Shown: positions 16,622 through 24,168 of the stretch, one piece after another
How the letters are laid out: every line of letters starts with the position of its first letter
Numbering within the stretch: position 1 is the stretch's first letter
Origin: Arthrobacter methylotrophus
GTDB lineage: Bacteria > Actinomycetota > Actinomycetes > Actinomycetales > Micrococcaceae
DNA: 64,000 nucleotides
NCBI RefSeq assembly: GCF_039539965.1
Contig: NZ_BAABED010000001.1
Span: 2,108,001 to 2,172,000 of the forward strand
Direction: 5' to 3'
Position numbers and translations under genes: made by a program
Notes under the pieces: model-generated
The model's database searches: none
Seen by the model: the letters and a program-made list of their open reading frames with translations, nothing else
What the model was told of the DNA's origin: nothing

Positions 16622-19600
16622 ATGGTGAATCCCTTGCAATGGCCCGTTCTGCGTGAGCTCCTTGAACACGACCCCACCGGCAGACATCATGCTGCCAAGT
16701 CACCCGCGACTGAACGGCTCACCGCCCGGATTGCGACGGCCGACCGGGTTGTCCCGTCGGTCTGCCCGTTCTGTGCGGTGGGCTGTGCGCAGAACGTCTA
16801 CGTCAAAGACGAAAAGGTCATCCAGATCGAGGGCAACCCGGATTCGCCCATCAGCAGGGGACGTCTGTGCCCCAAAGGCTCCGCGTCGCTGCAATTGACC
16901 ACGGGGGAATCACGCGAGAAGCATGTGCTGTATCGCCGTCCCTACGGCACCGACTGGGAACGACTCGATCTCGACACGGCGATGGACATGGTCGCCCGGC
17001 GGGTCGTGGACACCCGGCGTCGGACGTGGGAGTGGGAGAAAGAAGGCGTCCGGACCCGGCGGACACTCGGCATCGCGAGCCTGGGCGGGGCGACGCTGGA
17101 CAATGAGGAGAACTACCTCATCAAGAAGTTGTTCACCTCGCTCGGAATCGTCCAAGTGGAAAATCAGGCCCGGGTGTGCCACAGCTCCACCGTGGCCGGC
17201 CTCGGCACGAGCTTCGGCCGCGGCGGGTCGACGACCTACCTGCAGGACCTCCAGCGGGCGGACTGCATCATTATCCAGGGTTCCAACTTCGCCGAAGCAC
17301 ACCCCGTCGGCTTCCAGTGGGTGATGGAGGCCAAGGAACGCGGGGCGAAGATCATCCACGTTGACCCGAGGTTCTCCCGCACCAGCGCCCTGGCCGACAC
17401 CTTCGTGCCGATCCGGGCCGGCACCGACATCGCGTTCCTTGGCGGCCTGATCAACTGGGTCCTCACCCATGAGGCCTATTTCCGCGAGTACGTCGTCAAC
17501 TACACCAATGCAGCCACCATCCTGCGGGACGATTTCCGCGACACCGAAGACCTTGACGGCCTGTTTTCCGGATTCAATCCCGAGGGACCCTCCTACGATC
17601 CTGAGAGTTGGCAATACGAGGGAGCCAACGTTGCCGCTTCCTCCGGGGAGCGCGAGTCGCAGGCGCACGAGGAGGGAAGCACGCTGGGGGAGTCCGGTCA
17701 CGCCCACTCCCATGGTTCCGGCGGCCCGTCGCTCCGCGGCCATTGGCACCGGGACGAAACGCTGCAGGACCCGCGGTGCGTGTTCCAGACGCTGCGTCGC
17801 CACTACGCCAGGTACACCCCGGAGATGGTCGAACAAATCTGCGGCGTGCCGCAGGAGCTGTTCAACGAGGTAGCGGAAGCAATCACCGCGAACTCCGGCC
17901 GCGAGCGCACCACCGCGTTCGCCTACGCCGTCGGATGGACCCAGCACACCACCGGCGTGCAATACATCCGGGCCGCCTCGGTCCTGCAACTGCTGCTCGG
18001 GAACATCGGCCGGCCCGGCGGCGGGATCATGGCCCTCCGCGGCCACGCGAGCATCCAAGGCTCCAGCGACATTCCGACGCTTTTCGACCTCTTGCCCGGA
18101 TACCTGCCGATGCCGCACGCCGAGCAGCATACCGACCTGGACGGATACATCGCGGCCGACGCGGCGGAGCGCGGCTTCTGGGCAAACATGCGTGCCTACA
18201 CGGTCAGCCTGCTCAAGGCCTGGTGGGGAGACGCCGCCACTCCGGAGAACGATTTCTGCTTCGACTACCTGCCCCGGATCACGGGGAGCCACAGCACCTA
18301 TGACACTGTCGCGGCCCAGCTTGACGGAAGCTGCAAGGGATATTTCCTCATGGGCGAGAATCCCGCCGTCGGCTCGGCCAACGCACATTTGCAACGCGCG
18401 GGCATGGCCGAGCTCGAGTGGCTCGTGGTGCGCGACTTCTCCTTGATTGAAAGCGCTACGTGGTGGAAAGACGGCCCGGAGATCGCCACGGGACAGATGC
18501 GGACGGAGGACCTTGCCACCGAGGTGTTCTTCTTCCCGGCTGCCGCCCACACCGAAAAGGCCGGCAGCTTTACCAACACCAACCGGCTGCTCCAGTGGCG
18601 CGAGCAGGCCATCGAGCCCGAGGCGGACCGCCGCAGCGATCTGTGGTTCATGTGGCACCTCGGGAATCGAATCCGCGGCCTCCTTGCGGGATCGAGCGAC
18701 CCGGCCGACCAGCCGGTGCTGGATCTGACCTGGGATTATCCGACCGTCGGAAACCAGGCGGAGCCGGACTCGGACGCCGTCTTCGCTGAGATCAACGGCA
18801 CGAAGGCCGACGGTACGCCCCTTTCGGCGTACACCGAGTTGAAAGACGACGGATCGACGTCGTGCGGCTGCTGGATCTACTGCGGTTGCCGGGCCGACGG
18901 CATCAACCAGGCTGCGCGCCGCAAGCCCCACACCGAGCAGGGCATCTCGAGTCGCGAATGGGGTTGGGCCTGGCCGGCAAACCGCCGGGAACTCTACAAC
19001 CGGGCCTCCGCGGACCCGGAGGGGCGCCCGTGGAGCGAGCGGAAGAAGCTCATCTGGTGGGACGAGGAAGCCGGGAAATGGACCGGCGACGACGTACCGG
19101 ACTTCGAGCCGACGAAGCCGCCGTCCTATCGCCCCGATAAGGATGCGATGGGCACGGAGGCGATCTCCGGCGTCGACCCTTTCATCATGCAGGCAGACGG
19201 GAAAGGCTGGCTCTACACCCCCTCGGGTCTAGTCGACGGACCAATGCCGGCCCATTACGAACCGCAAGAGTCCCCGTTCGAGAACATGCTGTATGGCCAA
19301 CAGCGGAACCCGGTGCGCAAGCTCATGCCCCGGGAAGGAAACCGGTACCACCCCAGCGGGCGGGACCCTGGGGCGGAGGTATTCCCTTATGTGCTGACCA
19401 CCTACCGGCTCACCGAGCACTTCACCGCAGGGGCCATGACCCGCTGGCTGCCGTACCTGGCGGAACTCCAGCCGGAGTCCTTCTGCGAAGTCTCGCCCGA
19501 GTTGGCCGAAGCACGTGGCCTGACGCACAAGGGCTGGGCAACGCTCATCTCGGCCCGGGGCGCCATCGAAGCCCGTGTCTTGGTAACGCACCGTATGAAG

Positions 19601-19867
19601 CCGCTCATGGTACAGGGGCGTGTTGTCCACCAGATTGGAATGCCTTACCACTGGGGGCCAAACGGCCTGTCAAAGGGAGACGCCATGAACGAGCTCTCTT
19701 CCATCGCTATGGATCCGAACGTCCACATCCAGGAGGTCAAGGCGCTGACCGTAGACATACGTCCCGGGAGGAGGCCCCGGGGGCAAGCCCTGTTGTCTCT
19801 GGTCAAGGATTACCGCTTGCGGGCCGCCATTGACGAGAACACCGGAGTTGAAGGAGCGAAGGCATGA
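16622..19867 (+). CDS. fdh: Formate dehydrogenase catalytic subunit (molybdopterin, Cys type)
   Basis: A 1081-residue molybdopterin oxidoreductase oxidising formate to CO2. The N-terminal [4Fe-4S] cysteines are C48, C51, C55 and C83. The active-site position equivalent to selenocysteine in FdnG is Cys186 (NQARVCHSSTVAGLG), followed by the conserved histidine and the FGRG motif. EAHPVGF and the C-terminal dinucleotide-binding domain (EHFTAGAMTRWLPYLAELQP) complete the family pattern. There is no twin-arginine leader, so it is predicted to be cytoplasmic, unlike E. coli FdnG. Two insertions stand out: a His-rich stretch (HAHSHG ... HWH) near residue 360 and a Cys-rich CGCWIYCGC near 750. GGAGG precedes ATG 16622. 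It heads a ten-gene operon. Confidence 0.94.
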   Translation: MVNPLQWPVLRELLEHDPTGRHHAAKSPATERLTARIATADRVVPSVCPFCAVGCAQNVYVKDEKVIQIEGNPDSPISRGRLCPKGSASLQLTTGESREKHVLYRRPYGTDWERLDLDTAMDMVARRVVDTRRRTWEWEKEGVRTRRTLGIASLGGATLDNEENYLIKKLFTSLGIVQVENQARVCHSSTVAGLGTSFGRGGSTTYLQDLQRADCIIIQGSNFAEAHPVGFQWVMEAKERGAKIIHVDPRFSRTSALADTFVPIRAGTDIAFLGGLINWVLTHEAYFREYVVNYTNAATILRDDFRDTEDLDGLFSGFNPEGPSYDPESWQYEGANVAASSGERESQAHEEGSTLGESGHAHSHGSGGPSLRGHWHRDETLQDPRCVFQTLRRHYARYTPEMVEQICGVPQELFNEVAEAITANSGRERTTAFAYAVGWTQHTTGVQYIRAASVLQLLLGNIGRPGGGIMALRGHASIQGSSDIPTLFDLLPGYLPMPHAEQHTDLDGYIAADAAERGFWANMRAYTVSLLKAWWGDAATPENDFCFDYLPRITGSHSTYDTVAAQLDGSCKGYFLMGENPAVGSANAHLQRAGMAELEWLVVRDFSLIESATWWKDGPEIATGQMRTEDLATEVFFFPAAAHTEKAGSFTNTNRLLQWREQAIEPEADRRSDLWFMWHLGNRIRGLLAGSSDPADQPVLDLTWDYPTVGNQAEPDSDAVFAEINGTKADGTPLSAYTELKDDGSTSCGCWIYCGCRADGINQAARRKPHTEQGISSREWGWAWPANRRELYNRASADPEGRPWSERKKLIWWDEEAGKWTGDDVPDFEPTKPPSYRPDKDAMGTEAISGVDPFIMQADGKGWLYTPSGLVDGPMPAHYEPQESPFENMLYGQQRNPVRKLMPREGNRYHPSGRDPGAEVFPYVLTTYRLTEHFTAGAMTRWLPYLAELQPESFCEVSPELAEARGLTHKGWATLISARGAIEARVLVTHRMKPLMVQGRVVHQIGMPYHWGPNGLSKGDAMNELSSIAMDPNVHIQEVKALTVDIRPGRRPRGQALLSLVKDYRLRAAIDENTGVEGAKA

Positions 19868-20682
19868 GTGTCACGCAATTGGGAATGCCGTCGATCGGAG
19901 TGCCGCGCAAGGGTTTCTTCACCGACACGAGCCTGTGCATCGGCTGCAAAGCGTGCGAGGTGGCGTGCAAGGAGTGGAACTCCGTGCCGGCGGACACCGC
20001 GCTCGAACTGAGCGGTGAATCGTTCGACAATACCTCCGCCTTGGGCGCGAATTCATGGCGGCACGTCGCGTTCATCGAGCAAAAAGTCCCCGCCGCCGAT
20101 CCTTCCGCGAACGACGGCGTCAAGTGGCTGATGTCCTCGGACGTCTGCAAGCACTGCACCCACGCCGCGTGCCTGGACGTTTGCCCCACCGGTGCGCTGT
20201 TCCGCACCGAGCACGGCACCGTCGTCGTACAACAGGACATCTGCAACGGGTGCGGCTATTGCGTTTCCGCGTGCCCTTACGGAGTGATCGACCAGCGCCC
20301 GGAGGATGGCCGGGTATTCAAATGCACGATGTGCTACGACCGGCTCGGTGCCGGCGAGGAGCCCGCCTGCGCGAAGGCCTGCCCCACCAAGTCCATCCAG
20401 TACGGCGAACTCGACGAGCTACGCGAACGGGCGGATGCCCGCGTGGCCGAGTTGCACGAACGCGGCGAAGAAGGCGCCAGGCTGTACGGGCACAACCCGG
20501 AAGACGGGGTCGGCGGGGACGGCGCGTTCTTCCTGCTGCTGGACGAGCCCGAGACGTACGGCCTGCCCCCGGACCCAGTGGTGACCACGAAGGACCTGCC
20601 GGTGATGTGGAAGCGCGCCGCGGGCGCCGCAGCCGGACTTCTGCTCGGCGCCGTCGCCGTTTTCTGGGGAGCCAAAAATTGA
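19864..20682 (+). CDS. Formate dehydrogenase iron-sulfur subunit (four-cluster ferredoxin)
   Basis: A 272-residue electron-transfer subunit with sixteen cysteines in four groups: CIGCKACEVAC, CKHCTHAACLDVC, CNGCGYCVSAC and CTMC...CAKAC, the layout of FdnH/FdhB and DmsB proteins. It carries electrons from the catalytic subunit toward the membrane. The C-terminus has one hydrophobic segment (AAGAAAGLLLGAVAVFWGAK) that would anchor it to the inner face of the membrane, as in FdnH but with the opposite context given the lack of a Tat signal. Overlaps the catalytic gene (ATGA) and the next gene (TTGA). Confidence 0.93.
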   Translation: MSVTQLGMPSIGVPRKGFFTDTSLCIGCKACEVACKEWNSVPADTALELSGESFDNTSALGANSWRHVAFIEQKVPAADPSANDGVKWLMSSDVCKHCTHAACLDVCPTGALFRTEHGTVVVQQDICNGCGYCVSACPYGVIDQRPEDGRVFKCTMCYDRLGAGEEPACAKACPTKSIQYGELDELRERADARVAELHERGEEGARLYGHNPEDGVGGDGAFFLLLDEPETYGLPPDPVVTTKDLPVMWKRAAGAAAGLLLGAVAVFWGAKN

Positions 20683-21611
20683 GCCCGCGCCGGAAGCATC
20701 CCGAGGAGTTCACTTCCTACTACGGCCGGCCGATTCTCAAGAAGCCGACATGGAGCGCGGTAGACATCGCGGGCTACATCTTTGCCGGTGGATTGGCAGG
20801 GGCGAGCTCCATGCTGGCGGCCGGAGCACAGCACAGCGGCAGGCCGTCGCTCGAGCGGCGCTCCAAGGTCTTGGCCCTGACCGCGATTTCAGCCTCTGCG
20901 GTGGCCCTCGTGCATGACCTTGGGCGCCCGGAACGGTTCCTCAATATGCTGCGCATGGCCAAGCCGACGTCGCCGATGAGTATGGGTTCCTGGATCCTTT
21001 CCATTTATGGCCCGCTGGCCGGGGCGAGTGCCGCATCCAACGTACTTGGCATCCTGCCGCGTGCCGGCCGTGCCTGCGGAGTCGGCGCAGCCGTGGCCGG
21101 GGCTGCCGTTGCCACCTACACGGGCGTGCTGCTCGCCGATACCGCAGTGCCCACGTGGCACGACGCCCACGAAGTGCTGCCGTTCGTCTTCGCCGGGTCC
21201 GCGGCGGCCTCGGCCGGGGGCATCGGCGCCGCCCTTGCTCCGCTCGCCGAGGCCGCTCCCGCACGCCGCATGGCGGTGGGCGGGGCAGTGGTGGAAACGC
21301 TCATGAGCTTCAAGATGGAGCGCAGCGGCCAGCTATCCACCGAGACCCTGCACCAGGGCCGCGCCGGGACGCTCTTGCGGCTCTCGAAGGCTTTCACCGT
21401 CGGAGGGGCCGTCGCACTCGCCTTGGGCGGACGCCAGTCGCGCCTCCTCAGCACGATGGGTGGCCTTTCCGTCGCCGCCGGCTCGGCGCTGCTGCGGTTC
21501 GGAGTGTTTGAAGCCGGCGTCGCCTCGACGCTCGATCCCAAGTACGTCGTCGTGCCGCAACGCCAACGCGTCGACGCTGCCGCGCAGAAGACGGATTCGG
21601 TGGGTGTGTAG
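20679..21611 (+). CDS. NrfD/PsrC-type membrane subunit
   Basis: About 310 residues from TTG 20679, in a TTGA overlap with the ferredoxin gene. An apparent longer frame starting at 20055 is only read-through of an overlapping frame. It begins with a conserved soluble segment EEFTSYYGRPILKKPTWSAV and has about eight hydrophobic helices (for example DIAGYIFAGGLAGASSMLAA). HDLGRPERFLNMLR is the hallmark NrfD loop. Family members exchange electrons with quinones or move protons without binding a redox cofactor. Here it would link the iron-sulfur subunit to the membrane, and because the Mrp-type genes follow directly it is the likely interface to the ion-translocating module. Confidence 0.86.
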   Translation: MSPRRKHPEEFTSYYGRPILKKPTWSAVDIAGYIFAGGLAGASSMLAAGAQHSGRPSLERRSKVLALTAISASAVALVHDLGRPERFLNMLRMAKPTSPMSMGSWILSIYGPLAGASAASNVLGILPRAGRACGVGAAVAGAAVATYTGVLLADTAVPTWHDAHEVLPFVFAGSAAASAGGIGAALAPLAEAAPARRMAVGGAVVETLMSFKMERSGQLSTETLHQGRAGTLLRLSKAFTVGGAVALALGGRQSRLLSTMGGLSVAAGSALLRFGVFEAGVASTLDPKYVVVPQRQRVDAAAQKTDSVGV

Positions 21612-21612
21612 C

Positions 21613-22146
21613 GTGAAGGCGAACCGGGAGCGAACCGGACCCGTACGCAGGTTTTTCGGTCTCCCCACCGCACGCGGAGTCTCCGGAGCGCTCGGGGAGC
21701 TTGCTTTATGGTGGCTGGCGGGAACGCTCTCGTGGCTCGTCACGGTAAGCACTGTGACGGTCCCGGAAACGGTGACGGCCGTGTCGACTGCGCTGCTCGG
21801 CGCAATGCTTGCCCGTATGGCCAGGCGGGCCATGGGGTTCCAGGCCGCAGCGCAGGGTATCTGGCTACGCTGGGCTGCCTTGGTCCCGCTCGCGGCCGTG
21901 ACCGACACGGTCCGCCTGGCAGGCTGGCTTACGGGCCCGCAGGAGGAAACCCTGAGCGAGCAGCCGATGCCGGGAACCCGGCAACCCCGGGGAAGAGGAT
22001 GGCGGGCAGGCGCCATGATCGCACTGTCGGCAACCCCCGGATCCGTGGTGTTCTCTTCCGACCCGGTCATGAACCGGATCCGTGTTCACGTCCTGGCCTC
22101 CGGGTGGCCGGACCTTGAACGGCACATCGCGTCAGGCACCGGTTAA
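21613..22146 (+). CDS. mrpE: Mrp-type antiporter subunit E-like protein
   Basis: 177 residues from GTG 21613, one base after the preceding stop. Two or three hydrophobic segments near the N-terminus (LALWWLAGTLSWLVTVSTVT, TAVSTALLGAMLARMARRAM) and a soluble C-terminal part ending with HVLASGWPDLERHIASGTG, consistent with the MnhE/MrpE family (PF01899), although the sequence is divergent. First of seven Mrp-type genes. In Mrp and Mbh complexes this subunit packs at the edge of the membrane arm. The identification rests partly on its position before clear MrpF and MrpG proteins. Confidence 0.72.
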   Translation: MKANRERTGPVRRFFGLPTARGVSGALGELALWWLAGTLSWLVTVSTVTVPETVTAVSTALLGAMLARMARRAMGFQAAAQGIWLRWAALVPLAAVTDTVRLAGWLTGPQEETLSEQPMPGTRQPRGRGWRAGAMIALSATPGSVVFSSDPVMNRIRVHVLASGWPDLERHIASGTG

Positions 22147-22155
22147 GGGCCATGA

Positions 22156-22446
22156 ATGGATGTCACAATCGTGTGGTCGGCCGCGACCTTGGCGCTACTG
22201 CTCTTCGGGGTCGCGCCTAGCCTCTTCCTGGCTGCTCGCGGAAGCAACGTCCAGCGACTGGTGGGACTCCAGCTCCTTACCGGCTCCGGCGTCATGGTGC
22301 TCATCGGCCTCTCGATCATCGCCGGTCAGTCCTCGTACCTGATCGTCCCCCTTGCGCTCGCCGCCCTTGCCGCTACTGGAACGCTTGTGTACACCAGGCT
22401 CTTGAAACCGGGCATTGACGGACAACCAACAGTGGAGGAAGAATGA
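22156..22446 (+). CDS. mrpF: Mrp-type antiporter subunit F-like protein
   Basis: A 96-residue membrane protein with three hydrophobic helices: near the start (IVWSAATLALLLFGVAPSLF), then RLVGLQLLTGSGVMVLIGLS, then YLIVPLALAALAATGTLVYT. Length and three-helix topology fit MrpF/MnhF (PF04066), which in E-F-G order forms the small-subunit end of the complex. AAGGG precedes ATG 22156 and the stop overlaps the next ATG. Confidence 0.82.
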   Translation: MDVTIVWSAATLALLLFGVAPSLFLAARGSNVQRLVGLQLLTGSGVMVLIGLSIIAGQSSYLIVPLALAALAATGTLVYTRLLKPGIDGQPTVEEE

Positions 22447-22748
22447 CTGCCGCCTTCTTTGAAGCGATTTTCGCAGGACTGGGCGTCCTGGCAGCCGCTT
22501 TCGGCTGTGTCGGCGCGGCAATGGCGCGCGAGCCCCTCGCGAGGCTGCACTTCCTGGCTCCCGTGACGACGCTCGCCGTCCCGCTTTTCTCGATCGCCGC
22601 GGTGGGCTACTTCGGCTTCTCCCTGGGAAGCGCCACCATCATCCTCATTGCCCTGGTAGTCGCTTTCAGCGGGCCCGCAGTGACGATCGCGGTCGGAAGG
22701 ACGCTCGCCGACGAGCGGGGACTGGACGTAGGGAGGTCTCCCGAATGA
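22443..22748 (+). CDS. mrpG: Mrp-type antiporter subunit G-like protein
   Basis: A 101-residue protein with three hydrophobic helices and the MrpG/PhaG pattern: a helix, the short loop MAREPLARLHFLAPVTTLAV resembling the family hallmark (RLHA-type) loop, then two more helices and GPAVTIAVGRTLADERGLDV at the end. It completes the E-F-G set, starts in an ATGA overlap with MrpF and overlaps the DUF4040 gene at its end. Confidence 0.86.
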   Translation: MTAAFFEAIFAGLGVLAAAFGCVGAAMAREPLARLHFLAPVTTLAVPLFSIAAVGYFGFSLGSATIILIALVVAFSGPAVTIAVGRTLADERGLDVGRSPE

Positions 22749-23035
22749 ACGAGGGAATCCTCAGTAATGTCTTGATTGCCGTCAGCCTCACCCTCGTGCT
22801 CGCCGGGGCCGCGGCCGTCGTATTCACGCGCCATCCTTCAAAGCAAGCCGTGGTCCTGTCGTACTACGGGCTGCTGCTCACCATCTTGTTTGTCGTCCTC
22901 CAAGCACCCGATGTGGCCCTCAGCCAAGTGGCGATAGGGACAGCGGTGGTTCCCTTGATCGTGGTCCTCTCGATCCGGAAGGTCTCGGCCATCCGCGCGG
23001 ACCACCACCTGGAGGAGGGAGAGGAGGGTACATGA
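22745..23035 (+). CDS. DUF4040 protein, equivalent of the MrpA C-terminal (MbhD-like) region
   Basis: A 96-residue protein with three hydrophobic helices and the conserved core YGLLLTILFVVLQAPDVALS followed by QVAIGTAVVPLIVVLSIRKV. This is the DUF4040 / MbhD signature that in full Mrp antiporters sits near the end of the large MrpA protein. Here it is a separate gene, as in membrane-bound hydrogenases, and no full-length MrpA (NuoL-like) gene is present in the operon. Overlaps both neighbours by four bases. Confidence 0.9.
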   Translation: MNEGILSNVLIAVSLTLVLAGAAAVVFTRHPSKQAVVLSYYGLLLTILFVVLQAPDVALSQVAIGTAVVPLIVVLSIRKVSAIRADHHLEEGEEGT

Positions 23036-23820
23036 CACGGCGGATCCGCCTCATCGTTCTCGGCGTCGGCATCGCTGCGTTCTCGGCGGCGATGTTGCTC
23101 GCGTTCACCGGCATGCCCCGATTCGGCGGAGACGTCCACGCTTATCGCGACGCGGCCGTCGCAGCAAGCTACGGACATGACACCGCCAACGCCGTCTCGA
23201 GCATCAACTTCGACCAACGGGGTTTCGACACTTTCGGGGAGGAGACCATCCTCTTCTGCGCCGTCGTCGGCGTCGCGGCGCTGCTGAGGCCAGTCCACCG
23301 CGAACGACGGCGGGAGGTCAGCGATGCGGGCCACGTGCTGGAGTCGACGGGCCTCCTTGTCTACGTACTTTTTCCTCTGACAGTCGTGCTTGCCGTGAAC
23401 GTGGTCGCCCACGGAGCCGTCACCCCGGGCGGCGGATTCCAGGGCGGCGTCATCCTCTCAACCGGAATCCACTTGCTCTATGTCGGCGGCCGCTACTCCC
23501 TCCTGCGCAAGCTCCGGCCCCTGGGGTGGTTCCAGCAAGGCGAGGCGCTCGGCGTCGTCCTGTTCGGCGCGCTCGGAATCGCCGGCGCGGCACTCGGCTC
23601 GGCCCTGTTCGCGAACGTCATCCCGCAAGGCCAGCTCAGCGATTTCATCTCGGCGGGAACGGTACCCCTCTTCAACGTCGCCGTGGGGATGACCGTCTGC
23701 AGCAGCGTCGTCGTCCTGCTGGCCAGCTTCCTGGACCAGGCGCTCGCGATCCGAGCCGAGCGGGGGAACGGTTCCGGGCCCGACCCGCGCTCCGGACCAG
23801 AGGAGGGCACAGCCTCGTGA
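23032..23820 (+). CDS. mrpB: MbhE/MnhB-domain Mrp-type membrane protein
   Basis: A 262-residue protein that appears to combine two subunits. Residues 1-90 (with FTGMPRFGGDVHAY and NFDQRGFDTFGEETILFCAV) correspond to the MbhE-type end of MrpA. The rest is an MnhB domain (PF04039) with VVAHGAVTPGGGFQGGVILS and four more helices. In archaeal Mbh these are two adjacent genes, MbhE and MbhF, so this is a fusion. The hydrophilic tail after residue 240 is Arg/Gly/Glu-rich. It is translationally coupled on both sides. Confidence 0.88.
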   Translation: MTRRIRLIVLGVGIAAFSAAMLLAFTGMPRFGGDVHAYRDAAVAASYGHDTANAVSSINFDQRGFDTFGEETILFCAVVGVAALLRPVHRERRREVSDAGHVLESTGLLVYVLFPLTVVLAVNVVAHGAVTPGGGFQGGVILSTGIHLLYVGGRYSLLRKLRPLGWFQQGEALGVVLFGALGIAGAALGSALFANVIPQGQLSDFISAGTVPLFNVAVGMTVCSSVVVLLASFLDQALAIRAERGNGSGPDPRSGPEEGTAS

Positions 23821-24164
23821 ACCACTACGCATACTTTGTATCGGTGGGCGTCATGCTCCTTGGCGTGGCGGGGATCGCCACGAGCCGCAATCTGGTCCAC
23901 ACCGTTGTTTGCCTTTCCGTCGCCCAATCGGGCACGTATGTGCTGCTCATCGCCGTCGGCTTCCAATACGGCGGAGTGGCGCCTATTTTCGGCGGCCAGG
24001 TCGGCAGTCGCACGCCGGTGGTCGATCCGGTGGTCCAAGCACTGACGCTGACGGACATTGTGGTCTCGGCCGCGGTCACCTCGATGCTGCTCGCGCTCGT
24101 GATTCAGATCGCCAAGCGCCATCGGGCGATCGATCCTGACCGACTCGGTCGACTGGAGGGCTGA
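23817..24164 (+). CDS. mrpC: Mrp-type antiporter subunit C (NuoK-like)
   Basis: 115 residues from GTG 23817 (GTGA overlap). Three helices with the MrpC/NuoK pattern: [40 protein letters not shown] and [20 protein letters not shown]. The last contains the conserved DPxxQALxLTDIVV motif of MrpC. The homologous NuoK of complex I is part of the proton path. A longer frame starting upstream is shadow. Confidence 0.92.
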   Translation: MNHYAYFVSVGVMLLGVAGIATSRNLVHTVVCLSVAQSGTYVLLIAVGFQYGGVAPIFGGQVGSRTPVVDPVVQALTLTDIVVSAAVTSMLLALVIQIAKRHRAIDPDRLGRLEG

Positions 24165-24168
24165 GCGG

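Noticed and set aside
17177..17179. Possible selenocysteine at the formate dehydrogenase active site
   Set aside because: The codon is TGC (Cys186), not TGA, so no selenocysteine machinery is needed.
16910..18931. A 673-codon minus-strand open frame opposite the formate dehydrogenase gene
   Set aside because: Antisense frames stay open in GC-rich genes with strong third-position bias; the translation has no family features and the plus-strand gene is certain.
20055..20678. A 5' extension of the NrfD-type gene overlapping the ferredoxin subunit
   Set aside because: Arg-rich off-frame reading of the ferredoxin gene; the real start is the TTG in the TTGA overlap at 20679.
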